Assembly: GCA_943326015.2 (NCBI GenBank)
Contig: CALPRQ020000007.1
Coordinates: 1-64,000 of the forward strand
Reading direction: 5' to 3'
Length of the DNA: 64,000 nt
Source: Chitinophaga pinensis
GTDB lineage: Bacteria; Pseudomonadota; Gammaproteobacteria; Burkholderiales; Burkholderiaceae_C
Position numbers and translations under genes: made by a program. Below the pieces are notes generated by a model. That model saw only the letters and a program-made list of their open reading frames with translations, was not told the DNA's origin and searched no databases. Every line of letters starts with the position of its first letter. The stretch's first letter is position 1. Below, in pieces: positions 54,858 to 63,137 of the stretch.

Positions 54858-56147
54858 TTACAGTCGTCCATCCGCTGTCCCCATGGGCAGGATGCCCTTG
54901 ACGTCGAACACTATCGAATCGGGTGCGCCGAACGAGCGGATGCCGGTCTCGCCCAGTTCGATGAATTGCCGGTGCGCGACCGCGATCACGATCGCGTTGT
55001 AATCGCCTTCTTTCGGTGTCTCTGTGAGACATTCGATGCCGTATTCGCTGCGGGCTTCATCGACATCTATCCAGGGGTCGTAAATGTCGACTGCCGTGTG
55101 GTAGCTATTCAGGGTGTTGACGATGTCGATCACCTTGGTGTTGCGCACGTCGGGACAGTTCTCCTTGAACGACAGTCCCAGCACCAGTACCCGGCTGTCG
55201 GTAGGCGCGTGTCCTTTGCTCAGCATCAGCTTGACCGTCTTGTCCGCCACATGCGAGCCCATGCTGTCGTTGATGCGTCGCCCGGCCAGGATGACCTCGG
55301 GGTGGTAGCCGACTTGCTGCGCCTTGTAGGTGAGGTAGTAGGGATCCACGCCGATGCAGTGCCCACCGACCAGGCCGGGACGGAAGGGCAGGAAGTTCCA
55401 TTTGGTCCCCGAGGCGTTGAGGACTTCGTGCGTGTCGATGTCGAGCCTGTGGAAGATCAGCGACAGCTCGTTCATCAGCGCGATGTTGATGTCGCGCTGG
55501 ATGTTCTCGATCACCTTGGCGGCTTCCGCGACCTTGATGCTGCTGGCTTGGTGCGTGCCGGCGACGATGATCTGGCGGTAGAGCTGATCGACTGCCTCGG
55601 CCGCCTCGGGTGTGCTGCCGCTGGTGACCTTCTTGATCGAGGGCAGGCGGTGTTCCTTGTCGCCCGGGTTGATGCGCTCGGGGCTGTAGCCGCAGAAGAA
55701 GTCCTGGTTGAACTTGAGGCCACTGAGCTTTTCCAGCACGGGCACGCAGATTTCTTCGGTGGCACCGGGGTAAACGGTGGATTCGTAGATCACCAGGTCA
55801 CCCGCCTTCAGGACCTTGCCCACGGTTTCACTGGCCTTGACCAGCGGCGTGAACAGGGGCCGATTGGCCTGGCCGACCGGAGTCGGCACGGTCACGATGA
55901 AGATCTGCGCCTGCTTCAGATCATCCAGCCGGTTGCTGAAGCGCAGCTGCTTGGCCGCCTGCAGTTCATCGTGACTGCATTCCAGCGTGTGGTCCTGGCC
56001 TGACTGCAGTTCGGCGATGCGTGCCGGGTTGATGTCGAAGCCGATGACGGGGCGCTGCCTGCCGAATTCGACGGCCAGTGGCAGGCCGACGTAGCCGAGG
56101 CCGATGACGGCGAGGGTGGCATGGTCAAGTTGCATGGTGTGGTTCAT
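54858..56147 (-). CDS. wbpO: UDP-N-acetylhexosamine 6-dehydrogenase (WbpO/TviB-like)
   Basis: A 429-residue nucleotide-sugar dehydrogenase that oxidises UDP-GlcNAc or UDP-GalNAc twice at C6 to the uronic acid with NAD. The N-terminal Rossmann motif is [17 protein letters not shown], the middle has [13 protein letters not shown], and the catalytic Cys 264 lies in [16 protein letters not shown]. The C-terminal domain has [20 protein letters not shown]. With the WbpP-like epimerase next to it, the expected product is UDP-GalNAcA, as in the Vi antigen and O6-type pathways. ATGA overlap with the wzc-like gene. Confidence 0.94.
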   Translation of the reverse strand: MNHTMQLDHATLAVIGLGYVGLPLAVEFGRQRPVIGFDINPARIAELQSGQDHTLECSHDELQAAKQLRFSNRLDDLKQAQIFIVTVPTPVGQANRPLFTPLVKASETVGKVLKAGDLVIYESTVYPGATEEICVPVLEKLSGLKFNQDFFCGYSPERINPGDKEHRLPSIKKVTSGSTPEAAEAVDQLYRQIIVAGTHQASSIKVAEAAKVIENIQRDINIALMNELSLIFHRLDIDTHEVLNASGTKWNFLPFRPGLVGGHCIGVDPYYLTYKAQQVGYHPEVILAGRRINDSMGSHVADKTVKLMLSKGHAPTDSRVLVLGLSFKENCPDVRNTKVIDIVNTLNSYHTAVDIYDPWIDVDEARSEYGIECLTETPKEGDYNAIVIAVAHRQFIELGETGIRSFGAPDSIVFDVKGILPMGTADGRL

Positions 56148-58390
56148 GTCGATTGGGAGTTGTAGTCGTAGGCCTTGTACTGGTAGCGGTAGCGCCCGTG
56201 CTTGTAGCCGTACTGATAGCCGTAGCGATTGGCCCGGCGTGACAGGTCCAGGCCGTTGAAGATCGCACCGCGCAAGCTGGCACCGGACTGCTCGAGTCGC
56301 TTGATGGATTCCTGCATTTCAGGCAGCGTGGTGACTTCGGCGCGCGCCATCAGGAACACCGTGCCTGCTTGCGATGCCAGTACGGTGGTGTCGGACACCG
56401 CCAGCACCGGCGGCGAGTCCATGATGACGACGTCATACTGGGCCGACAGGGCCTTGAGCAGTTCGACGGTGGTGGGCGACATCAGCAGCTCGGCCGGGTT
56501 GGGCGGCAGGGTGCCGGTGGAGATGAAGTCCAGACCGGGCGCGGCGTTTTGCCTGAGCACCTGCTCCAGTGTCTGGCTGCCGGCGATCAGCTCGCTCAGG
56601 CCCAGGCCGCGCTGCTGGCCGAAGATGTTGTGCATGTGACCCTTGCGCATGTCCGCATCGATCAGCAGCACGCGCCTGCCGGCAGCAGCCAGCACGGTCG
56701 AGAAGTTGGCGCAGGTAAAGGATTTGCCTATGCCCGGCGTGGGACTGGTCAGCAGCACGATGTTGTTGGGGGCATCCAGCATCGCGAACTGCAAGGCGGT
56801 GCGCAGGCTGCGCAGGCTTTCGACCGCCGGGTCGTCCGGCTTGGTCAGCGCCAGCAGGTGCTGGCCGGGTTGCTTGGCCTTGATCGCCTGTGCCAGCACT
56901 TGCTGTACCGGGCTGAGCGGCACGGTGGCGAAAACATTGAGGCCCAGCTCCTGCTCGATTTTGTCGGCGTGCTGTATGCCCGAGCGCATGTAGTTGCGCA
57001 GCAGGGCCAGGCCCAGGCCCAGCGCCAGGCCGATGGCGGTGCCGATGCCTATCATGGCCGGACGGTTGGGTTTGCTCGATGTTTGCGGCTTGAGTGCCGG
57101 GTCGATCACGCGCACGTTGCCGAGCTTGCCTTCCTTGGTCAGGCGCAGCTGGTGGTAGGTTTCGAGCAGGCGGGTGTAGATGCCGTCGCTGATCTTGACC
57201 TCGCGTTCAAGCGTCAGCAGTTCCTGTTGCACGGCAGGCAGGTTCTTCGCGGCCGATTCGATCTTGCCGATCTGGCCGGACAACTCCCTGATCTTGTTTT
57301 CCAGCGCCTGCATGGCCGGGTGCTCGTCGGTGTAGAGCTTTTCGAGTTCCTTGCGCTTTTGCTGCAGTTCGACCAGGCGGGTGCGCTGGCTGGCGCTTTG
57401 CTGCATCAGGTCCTTGGCGTCGTCGCTGAGCTCGAAGATGCCGCGCTCGATGCGGTATTTGTTGAGCTTGTCTTCGTTGGCTTCGACTTCCTTGCGCAGC
57501 TGTGGCAGCAACTCGCCGAGGAACTCGACCGATTTCTCGGCTTCAGCGGCTTTGCGCTTGGTGCTGTTGCTGACGAAGATGCCGGCGATCTCGTTGAGTA
57601 CCTTGGCAGCTTTTGCCGGATCGGGGTCATCCAGGGACGCTGTGATGATTCCGGTGCCGCTGCGCACTTCGATGACTCGCAGGTTGTTCTGGATCTCCTG
57701 GGTCACCGCCAGATGGGATTCGCGCTTGATGATGAACTCGGCGCCGGGGCGCCCGATGACCGACTTGACCAGCAGGGTGCCGCGCTCGCCAAGATAGTCG
57801 AAGCTCAGCGGCTTGCCGATTTCACCCTGGCCGATTTGTCCCCCGTCTTCGCGCAGCAGCAGGTAGCCTTTGCCGGTCAGGCGCAAGACAAGGCTTTGGC
57901 CAATGAAGGAGGGAGGCAGTTCAAGTTGTCCGATTTCGAGCTTTTCGTTGCCATGCACATAGCCGTTGAAACCCAGGAAGCCCGGGTTGGAGGGCTGACT
58001 GGAAATGCGCGACAGCCAGTTGCCCACCACCGGCAGATACTTGGGCTCCACGCTGAGGTCCAGTACCAGGTTGTTGACGGCCTGGCCGATCACCGAGCGC
58101 GAGCGCATGATCTCGATTTCGGTCGCCGTCGAATTCTTGCCATCGCCGCCGAACATCGGGCCCAGGCTGCTGTTGCCCTGATCATCGATCTGCATCAGGG
58201 TGCTGGCTTCGTAGATCGGTACGGCCAGTTTGGATTGCACGAAACCGGCGGCCAGGCCGATGGCCGTGACAGCAGCAATCACCCATTTTTGTTCGAGCGC
58301 CAAATCGAGCAGTTCGATCGGGTTGAAGCTGCTTTCTTCGGCCATGGGGGCAGCAGGAACAGGGACTTGAGCCGCTTGAATCGAGGTCAT
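56144..58390 (-). CDS. wzc: Polysaccharide co-polymerase/tyrosine autokinase (Wzc-like)
   Basis: A 748-residue inner-membrane protein with Wzz-type periplasmic domain between two hydrophobic segments (about 33-53 and 440-462), long coiled-coil stretches at about 280-390, and a cytosolic BY-kinase domain: Walker A in LTSPTPGIGKSFTCANF, Walker A' in VLLIDADMRKG, Walker B in YDVVIMDSPPVLA. The C-terminus is a tyrosine cluster with nine Tyr in about 22 residues (RYGYQYGYKHGRYRYQYKAY and onward), the autophosphorylation tail. It controls polymer length and export with Wza, and the phosphatase gene next to it should dephosphorylate it. Confidence 0.94.
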   Translation of the reverse strand: MTSIQAAQVPVPAAPMAEESSFNPIELLDLALEQKWVIAAVTAIGLAAGFVQSKLAVPIYEASTLMQIDDQGNSSLGPMFGGDGKNSTATEIEIMRSRSVIGQAVNNLVLDLSVEPKYLPVVGNWLSRISSQPSNPGFLGFNGYVHGNEKLEIGQLELPPSFIGQSLVLRLTGKGYLLLREDGGQIGQGEIGKPLSFDYLGERGTLLVKSVIGRPGAEFIIKRESHLAVTQEIQNNLRVIEVRSGTGIITASLDDPDPAKAAKVLNEIAGIFVSNSTKRKAAEAEKSVEFLGELLPQLRKEVEANEDKLNKYRIERGIFELSDDAKDLMQQSASQRTRLVELQQKRKELEKLYTDEHPAMQALENKIRELSGQIGKIESAAKNLPAVQQELLTLEREVKISDGIYTRLLETYHQLRLTKEGKLGNVRVIDPALKPQTSSKPNRPAMIGIGTAIGLALGLGLALLRNYMRSGIQHADKIEQELGLNVFATVPLSPVQQVLAQAIKAKQPGQHLLALTKPDDPAVESLRSLRTALQFAMLDAPNNIVLLTSPTPGIGKSFTCANFSTVLAAAGRRVLLIDADMRKGHMHNIFGQQRGLGLSELIAGSQTLEQVLRQNAAPGLDFISTGTLPPNPAELLMSPTTVELLKALSAQYDVVIMDSPPVLAVSDTTVLASQAGTVFLMARAEVTTLPEMQESIKRLEQSGASLRGAIFNGLDLSRRANRYGYQYGYKHGRYRYQYKAYDYNSQST

Positions 58391-58403
58391 GGGGTGGGAG
58401 GTC

Positions 58404-58838
58404 TCAGCTGAGTTTCCGGATGCGATGCGACCAGTCGGTCACACCCCGAAAGATCGCCTGATAGGCGGTTTGAAACGCTTGCTTGGGTTGGCGGTAGGGG
58501 TCGGCGATTTCGAACTGCCCGAACTGTCCGAGACGGAACGCCTTGCCGCGCACTTGGGGGTAGAGTTGTTCCAGCCAGTTCTTGTGGCTTTGCTCCATGA
58601 CCAGAATCAGGTCGCTTTGCTGGCAGAGCATGGCCGATACCTGTTGCGCGCGGTGCTGGCAGAGGTCGAGGCCATGTTCGACGGCGACTTCGCAGGCCAG
58701 GGCATCGGCGGGTTTGCCGACCATGGCGCTGAGGCCGGCGGAGCGCACCGAGAGTCGGGGAAATTCGCGCGCCAGCAGGGCTTGTGAGATCGGGCTGCGG
58801 CAGATGTTGCCTACGCAGAGCGTGAGGATGCGCATCAT
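58404..58838 (-). CDS. wzb: Low-molecular-weight protein tyrosine phosphatase (Wzb-like)
   Basis: A 144-residue LMW phosphatase: the P-loop C8-VGNIC-R14 followed by SPISQALL, and the general-acid Asp in IADPYRQPKQAF. It removes phosphate from the tyrosine tail of the neighbouring Wzc-like kinase. Its gene overlaps the wza-like gene by four bases, giving the usual wza-wzb-wzc order. Confidence 0.95.
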   Translation of the reverse strand: MMRILTLCVGNICRSPISQALLAREFPRLSVRSAGLSAMVGKPADALACEVAVEHGLDLCQHRAQQVSAMLCQQSDLILVMEQSHKNWLEQLYPQVRGKAFRLGQFGQFEIADPYRQPKQAFQTAYQAIFRGVTDWSHRIRKLS

Positions 58839-60079
58839 CGATTGGTCGGGTTGACGGCGCCGCGCGTGGTGGTGATGGCGCCGGCGCTGGGCAGCAGCAG
58901 GCTGATCACGCGGTTCCAGCGCACGATGGGTGCCGGATCGACGTAGACCACGTCACGCGGCCTGAGCTGGAACCCTTCGGCCAGGATGTAGTTGTAAGGC
59001 GTGGAGGCGTTGAGGTGGTAGATCTCGGGCTGGTCGCCTTTTTCGTTGCGCATGACGTAGATCTGGCTCGGGTCGCTGCTGATCTGGCTCACGCCGATGA
59101 CTTCGCCCAGCGCCTCGTTGAGCGTGAGCTTGCCGTAGCGCATGGGCACCGGCCTGGGCGCGGTGACTTCGCCGAGCACGTAGACCTTGGCGTCTTCCCG
59201 ACCCGGCACCCGCACCATGTCGCCGGCGGCCAGCAGGATCTGGTTGGGGTTGATGTTTTCCTCGGTCAGCTTTTGCAGGTTGACGGCGGTGGTCTTGTCG
59301 CCGCGCGTGATGCTGATGGCCGACCGATCGGCCGAGGGCAGCAGGCCGCCGGCGCGCGCCAGTGCCTCGGGCAGGGTCATGGGCAGGTCGTTGAGCGCGA
59401 CCAGGCCGGGAATGCGCACATCGCCTTCGATGTAGATGCGGTTGCTGCGGTAAGCCTGGATGCGCAGCGTGACTTGCGGATCCCTGATGTAGCGCGACAG
59501 CTTCTTGACCAGGGCGTCGCGGGCCTCGGCTTCGCTCAGGTCCTTGACCTCCAGGCTGCCGACATAGGGAAACTGGATCGTGCCTTCGGCGCTGACGTAC
59601 TGGCCGCCCAGGGCGGTGGTGCCGGTTTCCGGTGCTCCCGTGACACCTCCCTGATAGGCGGGGGCGCCCACGCCACCAGCCGTGGCGCTCGCTGCCGAAG
59701 CCATGGCGAATTCGGGGTGGCCCCAGACGACGATGCTGAGCACATCACCCGGGCCTATCCTGTAGGGCTGCGGTTTGCCGAACAGGTGCTTGACCTGCTC
59801 GACTGAGTCGACTTCCTGGGTCGAGCGTTGCTGGCGGATCAGCTGCGGTGTGATTTCGGTCAGCGCACCGGGCGGCGGGGTGTCATCTTCCGCCGGCTGG
59901 TTCAGCAGCGTGAGCAGGGTGGTGCGCTTGCTGGCCTCCTGGTTGGCCGCACCCGACATGTGCAGGCCGGGGGCCAAGGCGCACCCGCTCAGTGTGGCCG
60001 CGATCAGGAGTCTCAGGCCCAGGCCTGAGACTTTGCGCTGGAATTGGGGCTCTTGGCGGTCGCAGGTGATGAGGGACAT
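58835..60079 (-). CDS. wza: Outer-membrane polysaccharide export lipoprotein (Wza-like)
   Basis: A 414-residue precursor with a signal peptide ending in the lipobox TLSGC (Cys 33). The export domain has YRIGPGDVLSIVVWGHPEFA and GTIQFPYVGSLEVKDLSEAEARDALVKKL (poly-export motif), then two SLBB domains (IYIEGDVRIPGLVALNDLPMTLPEAL and KVYVLGEVTAPRPVPMRYGKLTLNEAL). It forms the outer-membrane channel. The frame opens at ATG 60142; I prefer the ATG at 60079, which gives a normal signal peptide length and leaves a leader region with the ops-like motif. First gene of the 37-kb cluster. Confidence 0.92.
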   Translation of the reverse strand: MSLITCDRQEPQFQRKVSGLGLRLLIAATLSGCALAPGLHMSGAANQEASKRTTLLTLLNQPAEDDTPPPGALTEITPQLIRQQRSTQEVDSVEQVKHLFGKPQPYRIGPGDVLSIVVWGHPEFAMASAASATAGGVGAPAYQGGVTGAPETGTTALGGQYVSAEGTIQFPYVGSLEVKDLSEAEARDALVKKLSRYIRDPQVTLRIQAYRSNRIYIEGDVRIPGLVALNDLPMTLPEALARAGGLLPSADRSAISITRGDKTTAVNLQKLTEENINPNQILLAAGDMVRVPGREDAKVYVLGEVTAPRPVPMRYGKLTLNEALGEVIGVSQISSDPSQIYVMRNEKGDQPEIYHLNASTPYNYILAEGFQLRPRDVVYVDPAPIVRWNRVISLLLPSAGAITTTRGAVNPTNR

Positions 60080-60143
60080 AGGTGCTGAAATTTGATTGGT
60101 TTTCTGGCCTGTGGCTAGGACATCGGGAATGGCCTCTATCATG

Positions 60144-60151
60144 GCTACCGC
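60144..60151 (-). promoter_or_regulatory. ops-like element in the leader of the exopolysaccharide cluster
   Basis: On the minus strand the leader reads TGCGGTAGCCA; the core GCGGTAGC equals eight consecutive bases of the E. coli ops element (GGCGGTAGCGT) that recruits RfaH to paused RNA polymerase. It lies 65 bases before the preferred wza start and about 38 bases past a TAGAAT hexamer (60195-60190) that could be the -10 element. An RfaH-like gene is 2.4 kb away. Confidence 0.4.
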
Positions 60152-60214
60152 AGGGCCAGCATGGTTAAACTGCTGTCCTAATTAAACACATTCTAGCGCC
60201 TAATATCCTAAAAA

Positions 60215-62437
60215 ATGAATGAAAAAAATGACATGCTAGTGTTTGAAAAAAATGCTCAGAATAAGGCCTTCAATCGCCTGAAATCAGTGACGGTAGTTTT
60301 GGCTTTGTCAGGGCTGCCAGTTTTGGCTTGGTCTGATACCGAGCCTTGGCCTACCGCTGTGCTTTCGCCATCGGGCTATGTCGGCGCCATCAACACGCCC
60401 ACGGCCGATGTCCTGCCCTGGGGTGGCATGAGTCTTGGCCTGAGCAACAACAATCCGGAGCTGAAACGCACGATTGCCGCGGGCCATTTCGGCAGCATGA
60501 ATGCGGGTTTCGGCCTGCTCCCAGGACTTGAACTGGTAGGGCGGCTGGCTTATGAGGGGGAGTTGGACTGCAGCACCTTCGATCCAGCATGTCGCTATGG
60601 TCAGCGCGATCTGTCGCTGAGTGGCAAGTACCAGTTGCCAATGACCTTGCCTTTCGATACCCGTGTGGCGCTGGGTTTCACGGACTATGGAGGTCCAACG
60701 GCCAAATTCAGGCAGCTCTACGGCGTGGCGACCTCGACCTGGGGACCGCTGGATCTGAGTCTGGGTTACAGCCGTCCGCGCGCGCCTGATGCGCTGCTGG
60801 ACGGACCTTTTGGCAGCGCGGCGCTGCGCGTGAGCGACCGCTGGAGTGCCGCGCTCGAGCACGATTCCCGCAATGCCCGCGCCGGCCTGCACTACAGCCT
60901 GCCAGTGTTCCGGGATGCGGCCTTGCAGCTGGGTGTGAGCCGTCTCCTGGGCCAGGATGCCGGGCTCAAGCCCTGGCAGGCATCGGCGACCCTGAATGTG
61001 AGCCTGGGCCGCGTGCCCGAGTCAGCCGTCGCAGCGGCCTCCACGCCGCTGTCTGCAGGGGCCTCCGCGCCACTGGCGTCTGGCGTATCGGCATTGGCTG
61101 CCGCTGCCGCTGCTGTGGCGGCCCCCACGGCCGAATCGGTGGCCCAGGCGCTGGTCGAGCGCGGTTTCGCGCAGGTCGAGGTGCGGCATTGGCCGGCGAC
61201 GGCGCAACAGCCCGCGCTGTGGAGCGTGCGCGCCGAGCCGCGCCGCTGGCGCCAGAGCCAGGTCGAGGCACTCGGTGTGGCGCTGGCAGGCTGGTTGAAG
61301 CCGGTGGGAGCCGCGTCCAGCGACGAGCTGCTGCTGACCCTGACCTGGCAGCGCAAGCCAGTGCTGCACGCCTACACCAGCGCACGCTGCCTGGATGGCT
61401 GGCGCGCGGGCTGGCGCCGTTGCGAACTGGGTCTGCAGTCTGGTCTGGCCCAGGGCCGCGCGCTGGAGATGAGTCGCGAGTTGGCGGGTCTGGGTGCTGG
61501 CGTGGCCGAGCTGAAGACGCGCATGCGCCAGGCGCCGGGCTCGCTGGCGCGCGCCGACGGCGGGCCTTCCTGGGCGCCGCAATTTGAGATCGGCCCCGGG
61601 CTGCGCTACAAGGTGGGCACCGAAATGGGCCTGCTCGACTATTCGGCCGCCGTGGAGCTCGGCGCCGAGGTCAACCTGGCCCCGGGTCTCTCCTGGCAGG
61701 GCGTGCTGTCGGCACCGGTGGCGCATTCGGATGATTACGGTGACCGCCGGATTTTTTCTGCCCAGCGTCATCCCAACGCGGGCTTTGACAGCGGCTTGCT
61801 GACCTGGTGGAAGCCTTTCCCCCATGGCGTGGCGGCCCAGGTCAGCGCCGGTTACATCGACCGCGAATACAAGGGTGTGCTGGGAGATGCGGTGTGGATG
61901 AGCCCTGACGGACGCTGGCGCTTGAGCGGCACGACGGGCAACTTCCGCCGCGAATCCGGCGAGAGTCAGTCGCCTGTCCTGGCTGGTGCGCGCTGGAGTC
62001 TGGCGCCGGGCGCCTGGCAGTTGGAGGCGGATGCGGGCCGCTTCCTGAGTGGTGACCGGGGTTACCGGCTCTCATCCAGGCATTGGTTCGGCGACACATT
62101 GCTCCAGCTCTACTATCGCAGCAGCCAGGGTGATGCGGGTACCATCGTGGCGGGTCAGAGCAAGTTCCTCGGTTTCAGTGTCAGCCTGCCGCTGGGTCCC
62201 AAGGAGGCCCATGCAGTCGGCCCCGTCACGGTGCGCGGCATGGATCGTTTCGCCTTGGGCCTGGAGAGCAAGGTGGGCGAGGAAGAAAACCGTCTGACCT
62301 CAGGCTACGGCAAGATTCCGCGCCCGCGCCATGGCTTGCAGACCGATGTGATCGACTACGACCGCAACGGCAGCGTTGACCTGATGGCCAGTTCACCGCG
62401 TTTGCGCGCGGTGCTGAACGAGCAGCTGAAGCGCTGA
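60215..62437 (+). CDS. YjbH/GfcD-like outer-membrane beta-barrel protein
   Basis: A 740-residue exported protein with signal region VTVVLALSGLPVLAWSD (to about residue 41). The opening after it, SPSGYVGAINTPTADVLPWGGMSLGLSNN, is the start of YjbH proteins, followed by repeated amphipathic strands (FDTRVALGFTDYGG, LDLSLGYSRP) and a C-terminal barrel ending in DLMASSPRLRAVLNEQLKR. Residues 270-310 are a low-complexity Ala/Ser stretch. YjbH/GfcD proteins occur beside Wza-type exporters and are thought to assist polymer passage across the outer membrane. Divergent from wza with 72 bases between the longest frames. A later ATG (MLVFEK) is possible because no ribosome-binding site precedes the first one. 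Confidence 0.88.
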   Translation: MNEKNDMLVFEKNAQNKAFNRLKSVTVVLALSGLPVLAWSDTEPWPTAVLSPSGYVGAINTPTADVLPWGGMSLGLSNNNPELKRTIAAGHFGSMNAGFGLLPGLELVGRLAYEGELDCSTFDPACRYGQRDLSLSGKYQLPMTLPFDTRVALGFTDYGGPTAKFRQLYGVATSTWGPLDLSLGYSRPRAPDALLDGPFGSAALRVSDRWSAALEHDSRNARAGLHYSLPVFRDAALQLGVSRLLGQDAGLKPWQASATLNVSLGRVPESAVAAASTPLSAGASAPLASGVSALAAAAAAVAAPTAESVAQALVERGFAQVEVRHWPATAQQPALWSVRAEPRRWRQSQVEALGVALAGWLKPVGAASSDELLLTLTWQRKPVLHAYTSARCLDGWRAGWRRCELGLQSGLAQGRALEMSRELAGLGAGVAELKTRMRQAPGSLARADGGPSWAPQFEIGPGLRYKVGTEMGLLDYSAAVELGAEVNLAPGLSWQGVLSAPVAHSDDYGDRRIFSAQRHPNAGFDSGLLTWWKPFPHGVAAQVSAGYIDREYKGVLGDAVWMSPDGRWRLSGTTGNFRRESGESQSPVLAGARWSLAPGAWQLEADAGRFLSGDRGYRLSSRHWFGDTLLQLYYRSSQGDAGTIVAGQSKFLGFSVSLPLGPKEAHAVGPVTVRGMDRFALGLESKVGEEENRLTSGYGKIPRPRHGLQTDVIDYDRNGSVDLMASSPRLRAVLNEQLKR

Positions 62438-62441
62438 CCGC

Positions 62442-62999
62442 TCAGGCGACTTCGAGCTGGGTATAGGGAATGGTGACTTCGTGGTCCTTGCCCAGCAGTT
62501 GCAGCAGCACGACGACGCGGTCCTGTGCGGTCATGCGCACCAGCGCGTCCAGTCCCTTGAGCGGGCCGGCGTTGACCTTGACCTGTGCGCCGGGCTTGAG
62601 ACCCATGATTTCGGCCGCACCCAGGTCCTGCTGCTGCTGGACCCAGTGCGCGATCTGGACCGCCTTGGCATGCGGCAGGCGGGCGAATTCGATGCCGAAG
62701 CGCACCAGGCTGTTCACACCCAGGGTCGAGCGCACAGCGGTGATCGACTGCTGCGCGTGCGCCGGGCGGAAGAAGATGTAGCGGGGAAACAGGACCTCCT
62801 GGTCGAACAGCTGGGCTGAGGCCTGGCTGCGGCGCTTGCCGGCGACCTTCTTGATGCTGGGGCACCAGGCCTCGAAGCCTTGCTTGAGCAGGTTCTCGAG
62901 GGCGACATCCTCCAGCCTGGGCTTGCTGTAGGCAAGGTACCAGTCGGTGTCCCGTGTGGCATCGAGGACGGGGTGTTGCGTGGTTTTGCTGTTTGTCAT
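62442..62999 (-). CDS. NusG paralogue/RfaH-like transcription antiterminator
   Basis: A 185-residue NusG-family protein. The NGN domain reads DWYLAYSKPRLEDVALENLLKQGFEAWCP, then DQEVLFPRYIFFRP and LGVNSLVRFG; the C-terminal KOW domain has GLKPGAQVKVNAGPLKGLDALVRM. The residues W-Y-L-A-Y-S-K-P and EAWCP are typical of RfaH-type specialised paralogues rather than housekeeping NusG. RfaH binds RNA polymerase paused at ops sites and keeps it processive across long polysaccharide operons; the position beside a 37-kb cluster fits. Convergent with the YjbH gene, four bases apart. A candidate promoter is listed separately. Confidence 0.88.
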   Translation of the reverse strand: MTNSKTTQHPVLDATRDTDWYLAYSKPRLEDVALENLLKQGFEAWCPSIKKVAGKRRSQASAQLFDQEVLFPRYIFFRPAHAQQSITAVRSTLGVNSLVRFGIEFARLPHAKAVQIAHWVQQQQDLGAAEIMGLKPGAQVKVNAGPLKGLDALVRMTAQDRVVVLLQLLGKDHEVTIPYTQLEVA

Positions 63000-63011
63000 G
63001 GCCTTCCTGTG

Positions 63012-63069
63012 GTGGCATGTTTGCCACTCTGTACCATGATTCTACTGTCCCGGATCGCGTAGTTGTCAT
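63012..63069 (-). promoter_or_regulatory. Candidate promoter and operator of the RfaH-like gene
   Basis: On the minus strand ATGACA (63069-63064) and TAGAAT (63044-63039) could be -35 and -10 elements; the 19-base spacing is long. Just downstream lies a perfect inverted repeat GTGGCA-TGTT-TGCCAC (63012-63027), between the likely start site and the ATG at 62999, where a repressor could bind or a hairpin form. Confidence 0.35.
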
Positions 63070-63084
63070 CCTGGCCGGCCAGAC

Positions 63085-63109
63085 GAAAAAAACCCGGGCT
63101 TGCCCGGGT
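63085..63109 (-). terminator. Terminator after the phoH-family gene
   Basis: On the minus strand ACCCGGGC (63109-63102) and GCCCGGGT (63099-63092) form a tight hairpin followed by seven T residues. It lies 29 bases past the stop of the PhoH-family gene. Confidence 0.9.
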
Positions 63110-63137
63110 CTTGCATCGCGTGGGACCAGCGCTCTGG

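Noticed and set aside
56186-56193. Second GCGGTAGC (ops-like) match
   Set aside because: It lies inside the tyrosine-rich tail coding of wzc and on the strand opposite to transcription, so it cannot act as ops for the cluster; it shows that the 8-mer can arise by chance.
56369-58411. A 680-codon plus-strand frame opposite the wzc-like gene
   Set aside because: Shadow of the wzc gene; no recognisable protein pattern, and low-complexity composition.
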